39,052 bases of DNA from Mesorhizobium sp. J18 (GCF_007829525.1 NZ_VLJP01000027.1:1-39052), one strand, 5' to 3'. Positions 1 through 8,359 are shown, counted from the first letter of the stretch. Translations and numbers: made by a program. The notes: a model not told the origin generated them from the sequence alone.

Positions 1-275
1 GGCGAAAGCAGAAAGGGCTGCCGCGGGTCGCGATGCGCTTCGAAGCTGTTTTCCGCCACCGCCTCAAGACTGCCGATCACCCTGCCTTGCGCCTTACGGA
101 CGTAACCTGCCGGGTCATCCAGTTCGCAGATGTCGCGCACCGTCGGCGCCTCCTTCGAGGTGATGTCGAGCACCGCGCCTTCCCGCACCGTCACCACCAG
201 GGGATGACGGGCAGAAGCGGTCCTGGCACGACCAACAAACACTCCCTCATCCGGAAGGCCCAGAGAATATCTCAT
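1..275 (-). CDS. Fumarylacetoacetate hydrolase (FAH)-family protein, N-terminal part only
   Basis: This is the first 91 codons of a gene that leaves the window on the left. It begins at an ATG with a GGAAGGGG ribosome binding site ten bases upstream. The visible protein (starting MRYSLGLPDEGVFVGRA) has the N-terminal cap pattern of the COG3970 branch of the FAH superfamily: a beta-rich segment, an 'APTVRDICELDDP' segment, 'GSLEAVAENSFEAHRDP', and the start of 'PFLL(A/S)P'. Family members are metal-dependent C-C hydrolases, decarboxylases or dehydratases of 2-keto acids. The catalytic metal site lies in the missing part, so the reaction cannot be read. It sits 62 bases downstream of the MaoC gene and appears to be the last visible member of the LacI-controlled operon. 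The family call is fairly sure; the substrate is unknown. Confidence 0.68.
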   Translation of the reverse strand, partial: MRYSLGLPDEGVFVGRARTASARHPLVVTVREGAVLDITSKEAPTVRDICELDDPAGYVRKAQGRVIGSLEAVAENSFEAHRDPRQPFLLS

Positions 276-336
276 ACGTGAATGACCCCTTCCAACGACG
301 AAAATAAGCGCCTTTTCAAGCAGATACAGAGTCTTG

Positions 337-804
337 TTACACAACCGGCCCTGTGGATGCCGCCGGCTCAACCCGCGGAACCCATTTCAGAATATGCTCC
401 CCGACGGTCACGAGCTCGCCATGTTGGTTGGTAACTTCGATCTTGGCTCGAGTACGCAAACGTTCCTCGTCGATCTCGGCAATCGTATAGGTGACCGTCA
501 CGGTATCGCCCAGAAAGACCGGAGCCAGAATACGGATACGGTCATATCCGAGCGAGACCGGGGTCGAGTCGATTCCTCTAGCTAGAGCACGTTCGATCAG
601 CATGGTCGACGTCGTCGACATGAAGCCGATGATGAGCGCGCCGTGCGCGATGCGCCGACCGTAGCGCGACGTGCGCATGAATTCCTCATCAACATGGTTT
701 CCGCTGAAGTCTCCAGTGATGCCGGCGAAAAGATACACGTCCGTCTCCGATACCGTCTTGGAGAAGCGAACCTGTTCGGAGAGTTCCACGTTCATGTAGG
801 TCAT
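337..804 (-). CDS. MaoC-like (R)-specific enoyl-CoA hydratase
   Basis: A 155-residue single hot-dog-fold protein of the MaoC dehydratase family, which adds water to a 2-enoyl-CoA (or removes it) in the cytoplasm. The active-site stretch is clear: FAGITGDFSGNHVDEEF, with the catalytic pair Asp32 and His37 and the following RIAHGALI glycine loop. The start ATG overlaps the stop of the upstream CoA-transferase gene in an ATGA (801-804), so translation is coupled; a second Met at codon 4 is a less likely start. Position after a CoA-transferase and an acyl-CoA dehydrogenase suggests that it hydrates the enoyl-CoA they produce. Related MaoC proteins act on mesaconyl-C1-CoA, crotonyl-CoA or branched substrates, and the sequence alone does not choose among these. 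Confidence 0.9.
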   Translation of the reverse strand: MTYMNVELSEQVRFSKTVSETDVYLFAGITGDFSGNHVDEEFMRTSRYGRRIAHGALIIGFMSTTSTMLIERALARGIDSTPVSLGYDRIRILAPVFLGDTVTVTYTIAEIDEERLRTRAKIEVTNQHGELVTVGEHILKWVPRVEPAASTGPVV

Positions 805-2045
805 TGTGTCGTTCCATCTTTGTATTCGGCTGTCTTCGGCGGTTGGGCCAGCGCGCCGGATTCCACAAGTCTGGCGATCTCCTCCTGGCTAAATCCGAGC
901 GTTTCCAGGATCTCCTCGCCATGCTGGCCGATCTCGGGCGGCATCAGCCGCAATTCCGGTACGAGGCCGTCATATTTCAGAGGATGATTGACGATCGTGG
1001 CCTCGTCGCCCCGCACAGGAATCTTTCGGAAGATCTGATTGTGCACGGCCTGCGGATCGACTAGGAGGTCATCATAATCGTTGACGCGCTCGTACCAGAT
1101 GCCAGCGGGCTCGAAGGCGCGTTCCAGATCTGCAAAACTCCATTCGGACAGGATATTGGCTAGCGTGGAAGCGATTAGGTCGCGGTCATTATAAGCATCG
1201 TTTCCGGCGAGGGCCGCCAATTCCTCGCTGCCGAGTGCGTCGGCTATTTTCTGGACGGGATTGAGCGAAATGGCGACAAACGCGTCAGTGAGCTCATAGA
1301 CGCCATAAGGCGCCTCATGGAACCACGTTCCCAGGTGAGGATCGCGTGTAAATCGTTCCCGACTCTGTTTGCCGGAATAGTAGAGCGTTAGCGATTCCGC
1401 CTGCAGGTCGATACCGGCATTGAATAGGCTGCCTTCGATCCGCGTCCCTTTGCCGGTCGTCAGCTTCGAGGCATAGGCGGCCGCGATTCCCATTGCTAGA
1501 AGGGCGGCGCCATGCTGATCCACCGCAGCACAGCCTGTCACTGTCGGACGGGCGCCACTCGCAGCAATGAGTCCGGAGCGCGCCTGAATGAGCAGATCCT
1601 GACCGGGGCGATCCTTGAAAGGGCCATCAGCGCCGAAACCGGTCGCTGACGCGTAGATGATATCCGGCTTGATTCGGCGCACCGCCTCGTAGCCTAGATT
1701 GAGCCTGTCCATAACGCCGGGACGATAGTTCTCGACCAGAACATCCGCACTTGCGATAAGGCGATGCAGGATCTGTGTGCTGTCGGGATGCTTGAGATCG
1801 AGCGCTATGCTTCGCTTGTTGCGGTTGGCGCAGAGAAAGAACACGCTTACGTCTTCAACGAAGGTGGAAGCCCCGGCCCAGTGCCTTTCAAAGGCACCCT
1901 TCTTGGGCTCGACTTTGATCACATCCGCACCGAGATCAGCAAGATACTGGGCAGCGGCCGGGCCTTGCAGATAGTGGCAGAAGCTCAGCACCGTCATTCC
2001 TTCGAGGAGGCGCGGCGCCTTCGGCTCGCTCGATTTTGTCGTCAC
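801..2045 (-). CDS. CaiB/BaiF family (class III) CoA-transferase
   Basis: This gene encodes 414 residues. It transfers CoA from a donor thioester to a free carboxylic acid and so activates the pathway substrate. The N-terminal 'LLEGMTVLSFCHYLQGPAAAQYLADLGADVIKVEP' is the family's Rossmann entry and CoA-binding segment. The catalytic Asp of the family falls at about residue 150 in 'DRPGQDLLIQARSGL'. I placed the start at a GTG (2045) preceded by AAGGAA at six bases. The reading frame stays open to 2180, but that would overlap the upstream dehydrogenase gene by 61 bases and add a non-conserved tail. The stop overlaps the MaoC start by four bases. Being in an operon with TRAP transporter genes suggests that the imported acid is the CoA acceptor. 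Acceptor and donor identity are unknown. Confidence 0.92.
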   Translation of the reverse strand: MTTKSSEPKAPRLLEGMTVLSFCHYLQGPAAAQYLADLGADVIKVEPKKGAFERHWAGASTFVEDVSVFFLCANRNKRSIALDLKHPDSTQILHRLIASADVLVENYRPGVMDRLNLGYEAVRRIKPDIIYASATGFGADGPFKDRPGQDLLIQARSGLIAASGARPTVTGCAAVDQHGAALLAMGIAAAYASKLTTGKGTRIEGSLFNAGIDLQAESLTLYYSGKQSRERFTRDPHLGTWFHEAPYGVYELTDAFVAISLNPVQKIADALGSEELAALAGNDAYNDRDLIASTLANILSEWSFADLERAFEPAGIWYERVNDYDDLLVDPQAVHNQIFRKIPVRGDEATIVNHPLKYDGLVPELRLMPPEIGQHGEEILETLGFSQEEIARLVESGALAQPPKTAEYKDGTTQ

Positions 2046-2119
2046 ATCAGGTTCCTTCTTCACGGAGAGTGGATCAAGCGCGCGTCTCTGATGAGCGGCA
2101 CTGCCCTTTTGGATAGCTT

Positions 2120-3331
2120 TCAAGCCGCCAGCAGTTGCCGGGCAATGACAATCCGTTGAATTTGGCTGGTGCCTTCCCAAATCCGATATACACGGCTGTC
2201 GCGGTAAAGACGTTCGATAACGGCTTCGCGCGAGTATCCGTGCGCGCCGTGGATTTGCAGCGCGTCGTCAACAACTTTCGCCACCAGTTCCGAGGCGAAA
2301 AGCTTGGCCTCAGAAGCCTCGCGAATGAAGGCCTTGCCGGCGTCGCGCGTCCATGCTGCTCGCCTTGTCATCAGGCGTCCGGCTTCAATCTTCATCGACA
2401 TATCCGCCAACATGAACTGGATCGCCTGGAAATTGGCGATCGGACCGCCGAAGGCCTGTCGTTCCTTGGCGAAGGTCAGCGCCAAATCGAAAGCCGCCTG
2501 GGCGATGCCTATCGATTGGGCCGCCATTCCGATGCGGCCGGAATTCAGCGAGATCAGCGCACGCTTCAAGCCCGTTCCGGGAGGCGCGAGCATGCGACTT
2601 TCGGGAACAAAACAGTCTTCGAAAACGAGTTCGCCCGTCGCCAACCCCCGAACACCCATGATGCTGCTCTTGGCGCCACGTCGGAAACCTTCGCTTTCAG
2701 CATCGACCAGAAAAAGTCCAATGCCATCGCGGCCAAGACTGCGATCAGTCGTCGCCACGACGATTGCCAGATCACAGATCCCGGCAAAGGTGATGAACTG
2801 CTTGGCTCCGGTGATGAGGAAACCGCCACTGACTGGCTTTGCGGTAGTCTTGACCGCAGCTACGTCGGAACCTGTGTCGGATTCCGTCTGCGCAATGGCG
2901 CAGATGATCTCACCACGCCCCATGCGCGGCAGAAAATGAGCCTGGTCCTCTTCATTGGCGTTGCTGAGGAGGATATCGCACATGAGCTTGTTCACCATGT
3001 GCGCGTCCGCCACCGCGGCCGAACCGCGGGCCAGTTCTTCCTGCACGACTGCCCAGGCCATGGTGCTTGCCTCGGCCCCGCCGTATCGGGCGGGGAGCGT
3101 CATCGCAAGAAGCCCCAATTCGCCCATGCCGCGATAGACATCGAAGGGAAACTCATCCTTCTCGTCGATCAAGGCGGCACGGGGCACCACCATGTCTGCG
3201 ACGAACGAACGAACAGTGTCCTGGATGAGCTGTGTTTCTTGATCGAGTTCGAACATGGGGGGCTTCTTGAGTGCGGAGCATTCTTCGGGGGTTACCGGCA
3301 ACGCGGATGCGTCACCGGTTCGATCGGTCAT
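2120..3331 (-). CDS. Acyl-CoA dehydrogenase
   Basis: A 403-residue FAD enzyme that introduces an alpha,beta double bond into an acyl-CoA. The family layout is complete: an N-terminal helical domain, the flavin/substrate loop 'AIAQTESDTGSDVAAVKTTA', the middle beta domain, and the C-terminal helical domain with 'RQAFGGPIANFQAIQ' and 'IHGAHGYSRE'. The catalytic base in the usual C-terminal position is Glu386 in 'IWEGTSQIQ'. The start ATG overlaps the dctP stop (ATGA, 3328-3331). A Met at codon 26 also fits the family start but has no good ribosome binding site. The gene lies between the TRAP binding protein and the CoA-transferase, so it probably oxidises the thioester made from the imported acid. 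Short or branched acyl groups are plausible; the chain length is not readable. Confidence 0.93.
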   Translation of the reverse strand: MTDRTGDASALPVTPEECSALKKPPMFELDQETQLIQDTVRSFVADMVVPRAALIDEKDEFPFDVYRGMGELGLLAMTLPARYGGAEASTMAWAVVQEELARGSAAVADAHMVNKLMCDILLSNANEEDQAHFLPRMGRGEIICAIAQTESDTGSDVAAVKTTAKPVSGGFLITGAKQFITFAGICDLAIVVATTDRSLGRDGIGLFLVDAESEGFRRGAKSSIMGVRGLATGELVFEDCFVPESRMLAPPGTGLKRALISLNSGRIGMAAQSIGIAQAAFDLALTFAKERQAFGGPIANFQAIQFMLADMSMKIEAGRLMTRRAAWTRDAGKAFIREASEAKLFASELVAKVVDDALQIHGAHGYSREAVIERLYRDSRVYRIWEGTSQIQRIVIARQLLAA

Positions 3332-4305
3332 TCCTTGCCAATCCCAGCCTGGATCAGCTTGAGGTTCTCTTCGCCTTGCGGCACATTCGCCAGGAGATTG
3401 GGCCAGAGAGCCTTGGCCTTCGACTGAAACTCCGTCAAATCCGGTTCGATGATTTCGACGTCGTTTTCCCGTAACTCGACCAGCGCCTCTTCATAGGTGC
3501 GCCTGTAGGTCTCCAGCGATGCATCCCGCGCTTGGCGGGCAGCCTCCCGCACCAGTTCCTGCTGTTCCGGTGTCAGTCCATCGAAAATCGGCTTCGACAT
3601 GATCAGCAACGAAGGCATGTAGTGGATCTTTGTCAGACTGAAATAGTCGGTAGCTTCCACAAACTTGTCCTGAATAACCTGCTCGGGCGAAGCCTCGGCT
3701 CCGTCCACGACACGATTCTGCAACGCGACGAAAACCTCGCTGTAGGCCATTGGCGTGGCCTGCGCGCCAAGCGCGTCATAGGTCTGGACAAAGCCCGGGC
3801 CTTGGAGGACGCGAATCTTCATGCCGCTCATATCCACGAGGGACTTGACGGGTTTGCTACCAAAAACGCTGCGCTCGAAGACAGAGAAGAAGTTCAGGCC
3901 AACAAGTCCCGCATCAGGCAAAAGGCCGAGAAACTTGTCTCCTATCTCGCCCTGCAGGATGCCATTCGCCTCGTCCACCGAATTGAAGAGATAGGGAAGC
4001 GAGAAGACGGCGAATTGTGGGATCGTGTTTTCGAGCGGAGGGCCGGCAGTAATGAAAGCTCCAATTGCGCCTGTGCGCGCCGACTGGATCATTTTAACTT
4101 CGCCGCCAAGCTGGCTTTGCGGGAAGACCGACACAGTGATCTCGCCGTTGCTGCCGGCCTCAACCACTTCCTTGAACTTTTCAGCGGCCGCCTGGTAGTG
4201 ACTGTCGAGGGCGAGCGTATGGCCGAGCGTGATCTCGAGCGCATTCGCCATTGTCGGCAGCGCCGAAATCAGGCTGCCGAGCGCGAGCATCTTGAAGAGT
4301 TTCAT
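3328..4305 (-). CDS. dctP: TRAP transporter substrate-binding protein, DctP family
   Basis: A 325-residue periplasmic solute receptor. It has a lysine-containing, hydrophobic signal peptide (about residues 1-22, cleavage near ANA). The mature protein carries the TRAP-P signatures: 'GEITVSVFPQSQLGGE', the conserved carboxylate-binding arginine (Arg165 in 'GMKIRVLQG'), and 'ATPMAYSEVFVALQNRVVDGAE'. The start is the ATG at 4305 with GGGAGG seven bases upstream; the frame extends further upstream, but only as a shadow of dctM. The conserved arginine indicates an organic-acid ligand such as an aldonate, uronate or carboxylic acid. The gene lies directly after dctM and overlaps the dehydrogenase gene by four bases, which links uptake tightly to CoA-dependent oxidation. 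Ligand identity is not predictable by eye. Confidence 0.95.
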   Translation of the reverse strand: MKLFKMLALGSLISALPTMANALEITLGHTLALDSHYQAAAEKFKEVVEAGSNGEITVSVFPQSQLGGEVKMIQSARTGAIGAFITAGPPLENTIPQFAVFSLPYLFNSVDEANGILQGEIGDKFLGLLPDAGLVGLNFFSVFERSVFGSKPVKSLVDMSGMKIRVLQGPGFVQTYDALGAQATPMAYSEVFVALQNRVVDGAEASPEQVIQDKFVEATDYFSLTKIHYMPSLLIMSKPIFDGLTPEQQELVREAARQARDASLETYRRTYEEALVELRENDVEIIEPDLTEFQSKAKALWPNLLANVPQGEENLKLIQAGIGKE

Positions 4306-4322
4306 CGATATTCCTCCCTTGG

Positions 4323-5600
4323 TTAGCGAATTAGGAACAGCGAAATCGCTGGCACGTAAGAAATGATCAGGATGTCCAGCGCCAGGATCGCGAGGAAAAG
4401 CAGCAATGGACGGATGATCTGATCGAGACGTATCCCAGCCACCTCGCAGGCTATGAACAGATTGACACCGACGGGCGGGGTGACCATTCCCACTGCCAGG
4501 TTGACCACCATCACCATGCCGAAATGGATGGGATCGATGCCATACTGGCTGGCGATCGGCCCAAGGATTGGGGCAAGGATGATGATGGCCGCCAGCGTCT
4601 CCATGAACATGCCGGTAATGAAGAGCAGCACGTTGACGATCAGCAGGAAGGCGATCGGCGACTCGGTGAGGCCACCCAGCCACAGCCCGATCTGTTGCGG
4701 GATCTGGCTGATCGTCAGGAAGAAGCCAAGCGCCGAGGCGAAGGCAACGATCAGGAGGATGCCGGCCGAAACCAGCGCCGACTTCACGAAAACTTCGCCG
4801 AGATATCGCCAGCGCAGCTCGCGGTAGACGAAGAGGCTGACAATGAGGCCATAGACCACTGCCACCACCGCCGCTTCGGTCGGCGTGAAGGCACCTGTAT
4901 AAATGCCGCCGAGGATGATGATCGGCATCATCAGAGCAAAGAGCGCCTCCCACGCAGCTTTCCCCACGTTACGGATCCATTCGCCCAGGCGAACGGGTGT
5001 GACGTTGTCAAAACCGCGCACATAAGCGGCTAGGATGGAGGTCAGTATGAGCGAGCCGCCGATAATAATGCCCGGCAATATGCCGGCAATGAACAGGGTC
5101 GCGATCGACTGGTTCATCACCAACCCGTAGATGATGATCGGCAGCGAGGGCGGAATGATGACTCCGAGTTCACCCGATGAAGCTACAAGAGCGGCCGCAT
5201 AGTTGCGGGGATAGCCCTTGGCCACCATGGCCGGAATTGTGGTCGATCCGACAGCCGCCGTGGTGGCGGAGGACGAGCCAGAGATCGTGGCGAACAACAT
5301 GCTGGTGAGCACTGCCGCGCCGCCGAGCCCGCCTCTCAGCCATCCGATCACAGCGTTCGCAAGATTGACCAGGCGCTGCGATATCCCGCCCGCCTGCATG
5401 ATGCTGCCGGCAAGGATGTAGAAAGGCACCGCCATCAGAGAAAAACTGTCCAAGCTCTCGAACACGGTCTGCGCTGCCGATACAAGGGGGATCCCACGCG
5501 CCCAGAGGCCGATGAAGGAAAGCGCGCCGATGGCGATGCCAACGGGAACTGTGATTGCCAGGAGAGCCAGCAGGCCGAGAATGATCTGAGCAATAAGCAT
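4323..5600 (-). CDS. dctM: TRAP transporter large permease, DctM family
   Basis: A 425-residue integral membrane protein with about 12-13 hydrophobic segments spread through its length. It forms the Na+-coupled transport channel of the TRAP system. Family hallmarks are 'VPFYILAGSIMQAGGIS', 'SMLFATISGSSSATTAAVGSTTIPAM', 'GELGVIIPPSLPIIIYG', 'GAFTPTEAA' and 'GMVTPPVGVNLF'. The length is typical of DctM. It starts six bases after the dctQ stop, with only a weak ribosome binding site, which suggests translational coupling, and ends 17 bases before dctP. It works with the adjacent DctQ and DctP to import an organic acid. Confidence 0.96.
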   Translation of the reverse strand: MLIAQIILGLLALLAITVPVGIAIGALSFIGLWARGIPLVSAAQTVFESLDSFSLMAVPFYILAGSIMQAGGISQRLVNLANAVIGWLRGGLGGAAVLTSMLFATISGSSSATTAAVGSTTIPAMVAKGYPRNYAAALVASSGELGVIIPPSLPIIIYGLVMNQSIATLFIAGILPGIIIGGSLILTSILAAYVRGFDNVTPVRLGEWIRNVGKAAWEALFALMMPIIILGGIYTGAFTPTEAAVVAVVYGLIVSLFVYRELRWRYLGEVFVKSALVSAGILLIVAFASALGFFLTISQIPQQIGLWLGGLTESPIAFLLIVNVLLFITGMFMETLAAIIILAPILGPIASQYGIDPIHFGMVMVVNLAVGMVTPPVGVNLFIACEVAGIRLDQIIRPLLLFLAILALDILIISYVPAISLFLIR

Positions 5601-5606
5601 GGATTT

Positions 5607-6131
5607 TCAGTCCGCGATCTCGGCATGGGCGGCGACCGCCTCTCGGCTACCAACCAGGCATTCGCCCGCGAAGACGAGCAGGTTGAAGATGGCAAGGAGG
5701 CTGCCGATGGGAACAGCAAAGTAGACCCAGTTCATCGGCAGCCGCATGACGGGGGAAAGTTCGATGCCGCTCATCATCGTCCAGCCGAAACCGATTTGAG
5801 CGACGAGAGCGAAGAAGCCGATGGAAATTGCAGTCGAAATGAGCTTGATTGCCGTACCGGCAGGCTTTGGCACGACGATTGCCAACATCTCGACTGAAAT
5901 CAGGCGATAACTTCGGCACAACACCGCCACACCCAGGAAGACGACCCATACCATCAGGTAGCGCGCTGCTTCCTCAGTCCATGGCGCCGCCACGATGACA
6001 TTGAATAACGGCAGAACAAAACGGATCACCACCTGAAGAAACACGGCAGCCGTCGCCGCCGCCAGAAAGATACCAACTATCCACCCGAGCATGAGGCACA
6101 GCCCGTCGGCAAATCGACTGATCGCTTGCAT
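5607..6131 (-). CDS. dctQ: TRAP transporter small permease, DctQ family
   Basis: A 174-residue membrane protein with four hydrophobic segments (roughly residues 15-37, 50-72, 92-115 and 135-158), the standard DctQ topology. The segment 'PWTEEAARYLMVWVVFLGVAVLCRSYRLISVEML' is the family signature. I start it at the ATG at 6131 (MQAISRF), which has GGGAGG five bases upstream. A longer open frame upstream of this overlaps the aldolase gene and has no family similarity. It forms the small membrane subunit that pairs with DctM. It follows the lyase gene by 31 bases and precedes dctM by six, so it is an internal cistron of the LacI-regulated operon. Confidence 0.94.
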   Translation of the reverse strand: MQAISRFADGLCLMLGWIVGIFLAAATAAVFLQVVIRFVLPLFNVIVAAPWTEEAARYLMVWVVFLGVAVLCRSYRLISVEMLAIVVPKPAGTAIKLISTAISIGFFALVAQIGFGWTMMSGIELSPVMRLPMNWVYFAVPIGSLLAIFNLLVFAGECLVGSREAVAAHAEIAD

Positions 6132-6162
6132 CCTTCCTCCCTTTTTTGCTGACGTAGCTGCC

Positions 6163-7059
6163 TCAGACACTTCTTTCGAGCGCAGCTTTCGTCGCCTCGA
6201 TGATGCTCGCCACCCGATCCCTCTCTTCTCCAGAAAGGGGTAAGCGCGGAGCACGAGTCCATTCGGGCGCTCCATAAACAAGGTGCTCGGCCAGCTTGAT
6301 GTACTGGACGAGTTTCACATGAGTATCGAGATGAAAGGCGGGCGTGAGAAACCGGTAGAGCGCCCGCGCCTCCGCCAGACGGCCCTCCGTGCATAGATTG
6401 AACAGCTTGACGCATTCGGCGGGCCAGGCATTCGTCATGCCGGAAACCCAGCCGGTAGAGCCAAGCGCGACGCTCTCCAGCACCTGGTCATCCACGCCGC
6501 AAAAGACACTGAACCTGTCGCCAAATGCAATGAAGAGATCGGTAACGCGTCTCACGTCCCCGCTTTCTTCCTTGATGCAGATGATCTCCGGGACGTCAGC
6601 AAGCTGAGCAAGCACTTCGGGCGTAACATCGACCCCATATGCGATGGGATTGTTGTAAATCATGATCGGCAAATCGGTCGCGCTGGCGATCGCCCTGTAC
6701 CATTCCGCCGTCTCGGGTCCGTCGGACTTGTAGCCAAGGCTTGGAAAGACCATGAAGCCTTCCGCGCCCCACTTCTTCATGCTGCGGGCAAGGATTCTCG
6801 CGCCTTCGGTCGTGGTGGCTGCAAGGCCGGACAACATGGGCACCTTACCGCCAACGACCTCGGCAGCGCTCCGCAGGACCCGCTCGCGCTCACTATCGTC
6901 GAGAGAGGCATTCTCGCCGAGCATCGGCAACATGACGACGCCACTGACGCCCGCTTCGATCAGGCGTTGGACGCTACGCTGTGTGGCCTCGAGATCGACC
7001 GTGCCGTCAGAAGACATTTTGGTGGTTACGGCGGGAAAAACCCCCCTCCAATGCGCCAT
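6163..7059 (-). CDS. DHDPS/KDG-aldolase family lyase (class I, Schiff-base)
   Basis: A 298-residue (beta/alpha)8 enzyme of the DapA/NAL/KDG-aldolase superfamily. The Schiff-base lysine is Lys163 in 'EIICIKEESGD', and the proton-relay tyrosine is Tyr135 in 'IMIYNNP'. The usual GTTGE carboxylate-binding loop reads PMLGENASL, so the two hydroxyl side chains that hold the pyruvyl carboxylate in DapA are Met and Leu here. That argues against true DapA and for a 2-keto acid aldolase or dehydratase of another subfamily. I chose the ATG at 7059 because GGGAGG ends six bases upstream; the ATG at 7065 touches the ribosome binding site. It is the first gene of the operon, 55 bases after the operator. 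It may cleave or dehydrate a 2-keto-3-deoxy sugar acid imported by the TRAP system; this is inference. Confidence 0.88.
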   Translation of the reverse strand: MAHWRGVFPAVTTKMSSDGTVDLEATQRSVQRLIEAGVSGVVMLPMLGENASLDDSERERVLRSAAEVVGGKVPMLSGLAATTTEGARILARSMKKWGAEGFMVFPSLGYKSDGPETAEWYRAIASATDLPIMIYNNPIAYGVDVTPEVLAQLADVPEIICIKEESGDVRRVTDLFIAFGDRFSVFCGVDDQVLESVALGSTGWVSGMTNAWPAECVKLFNLCTEGRLAEARALYRFLTPAFHLDTHVKLVQYIKLAEHLVYGAPEWTRAPRLPLSGEERDRVASIIEATKAALERSV

Positions 7060-7113
7060 ATACATCCTCCCTTTTGTGGCACCGCCTCGGCAATCCGGCG
7101 ATCTGCAAGGTTA

Positions 7114-7127
7114 TGAAAGCGCTTTCA
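7114..7127. promoter_or_regulatory. LacI-family operator, site 1 (TGAAAGCGCTTTCA)
   Basis: This is a perfect 14-bp palindrome with the central CG typical of LacI/GalR-family operators. It directly abuts the -10 box of the aldolase-TRAP operon promoter and covers the predicted start point. The same 14 bases followed by GAATA recur at 10391-10409, and a one-mismatch copy lies at 7251-7264. The adjacent lacI-type gene is the obvious source of the binding protein. Confidence 0.82.
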
Positions 7128-7154
7128 GAATACATAATGATTTTATCTTGTCAA
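7120..7154 (-). promoter_or_regulatory. Sigma-70-type promoter of the aldolase-TRAP-CoA operon
   Basis: On the minus strand a perfect -35 box TTGACA (plus positions 7149-7154) is followed, after 16 bases, by a -10 box TATTCT (7127-7132). Transcription would start near 7120, inside the LacI-type palindrome, giving a leader of about 60 bases before the lyase start codon. This is one of the best-looking promoters in the window, and its placement explains how the repressor would block it. Confidence 0.75.
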
Positions 7155-7250
7155 ATCCCGAGAACCATATTTGTGCGCAAGTGATATAAAGATGGCTGCT
7201 GCTGGTGCTCGTAGCTGCGGACTGCCTGTGCTAAACTTCTCACAGTGATT

Positions 7251-7264
7251 TGATAGCGCTTTCA
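7251..7264. promoter_or_regulatory. LacI-family operator, site 2 (TGATAGCGCTTTCA)
   Basis: This site matches the perfect palindrome at 7114-7127 and 10391-10404 at 13 of 14 positions. It lies 18 bases upstream of the chosen GTG start of the LacI-type regulator, in its leader or over its transcription start, so negative autoregulation is expected. Its centre is 137 bp from the centre of site 1, close to 13 helical turns. Confidence 0.7.
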
Positions 7265-7282
7265 GGTGGGAGCAGATTCGCT

Positions 7283-8359
7283 GTGAGTAAGAAAGCTTCA
7301 CTTGCCGATGTCGCGGCGGTCGCGGGAGTGTCGATTGCCACTGTATCCCGGGTGCTGAACAACCCAAAGATCGTCAAGGCGGATCTGCGCGAACGGGTCT
7401 TGAAGGCCACGCGGGAGCTGAATTACGTCCCCCATGGCGCGGCGCGTGCGCTTGCGTCCAATCGCACCCGGTCCGTTGGTGTGGTCGTACCCACCTTGGG
7501 GATCTCGGTTTTTGCGCGGGGCGTGGAGGCGCTTCAGGACCGCCTCGGAGAGGACGGCTATCGTCTTCTGGTGGCTAACTCGCAATACGATCCGGCAAAG
7601 GAGCACCAGGAGACACAGTCGCTGCTGGCTCATGGTGTCGATGGCCTGGTGCTGGTCGGTAACGAACGTTTGCCGGAGACGCGAACGCTTCTGCGGCAAC
7701 ATGGCTGCCCGATCGTGGTCACTTTCGTCCATGAAGCTGCGGAGGATTATCCTGCCGTTGGATTCAACAATTTCGGCTCCGCCTACGACATGACGAGCTA
7801 TCTGGTTGGGCTCGGCCATCGTCGCTTTTCCATACTGACAAGCCCTGCCGGGAACAATGACCGCATCCGCGCCCGCCGCGACGGGATCAGACGCTGCCTC
7901 GAAGATGCGGGATCGCACTGCCGGCTGGAAGAGCTCCTGGAAGTGCCTTACGAGATGAAGGCCGGGCGCGAGGGTCTCCGCGCAATCATGACCAAGGCGC
8001 CCGAAACGACCTGTCTTGTCTGCACCACCGATGTGCTGGCGGTCGGGGCAATGGCAGAGGCGAGGCAACTGGGCATTAAGGTGCCCGAAGACCTGTCGAT
8101 CGCCGGCTATGATGGTCTGGACTTCGCCAGCTATCTGACGCCCGGTCTCACAACAGTGACGGTTCCGGCGGCAGAAATCGGCACCGCGGCAGCAGAGCGG
8201 ATCCTGGAACTGCTTCACGGCAGGCCCGCAGCCCCTGCGACAATCATTGATGCGCGGCTGGCCGTGAGGGAATCAGCCGGACCTCCGCGTGACATGCCGC
8301 TTCGGCTCGACCTGCCGGTCGAAACTTCTGAAACGCCGGCTTTTACTGCTAACGATTAA
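7283..8359 (+). CDS. LacI/GalR-family transcriptional regulator
   Basis: A 358-residue regulator. The N-terminal helix-turn-helix and hinge helix are textbook: 'SLADVAAVAGVSIATVSRVLNN' (residues about 6-27) followed by 'NYVPHGAARALAS'. The rest is a periplasmic-binding-protein-like effector domain ('SVGVVVPTLG', 'HGVDGLVLVG', 'LVCTTDVLAVGAM', 'DLSIAGYDGLDF'). The start is a GTG with a GGGAG-like site about ten bases upstream. An in-frame TTG at 7250 would add 11 residues encoded by the operator itself and is unlikely. It is divergent from the aldolase-TRAP operon and runs tail-to-tail into the enoyl-CoA hydratase gene with an 11-base overlap. The three palindromes around it predict that it represses both flanking units and itself. 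The inducer is probably a sugar acid or pathway intermediate (inference). Confidence 0.93.
   Translation: MSKKASLADVAAVAGVSIATVSRVLNNPKIVKADLRERVLKATRELNYVPHGAARALASNRTRSVGVVVPTLGISVFARGVEALQDRLGEDGYRLLVANSQYDPAKEHQETQSLLAHGVDGLVLVGNERLPETRTLLRQHGCPIVVTFVHEAAEDYPAVGFNNFGSAYDMTSYLVGLGHRRFSILTSPAGNNDRIRARRDGIRRCLEDAGSHCRLEELLEVPYEMKAGREGLRAIMTKAPETTCLVCTTDVLAVGAMAEARQLGIKVPEDLSIAGYDGLDFASYLTPGLTTVTVPAAEIGTAAAERILELLHGRPAAPATIIDARLAVRESAGPPRDMPLRLDLPVETSETPAFTAND

Noticed and set aside
2135-3427. A 430-codon open frame on the plus strand
   Set aside because: It is antisense to a clear acyl-CoA dehydrogenase and has no motif.
4306-4953. Long N-terminal extension of the DctP at 3328-4305
   Set aside because: The extension overlaps dctM in another frame; the signal peptide and ribosome site place the start at 4305.
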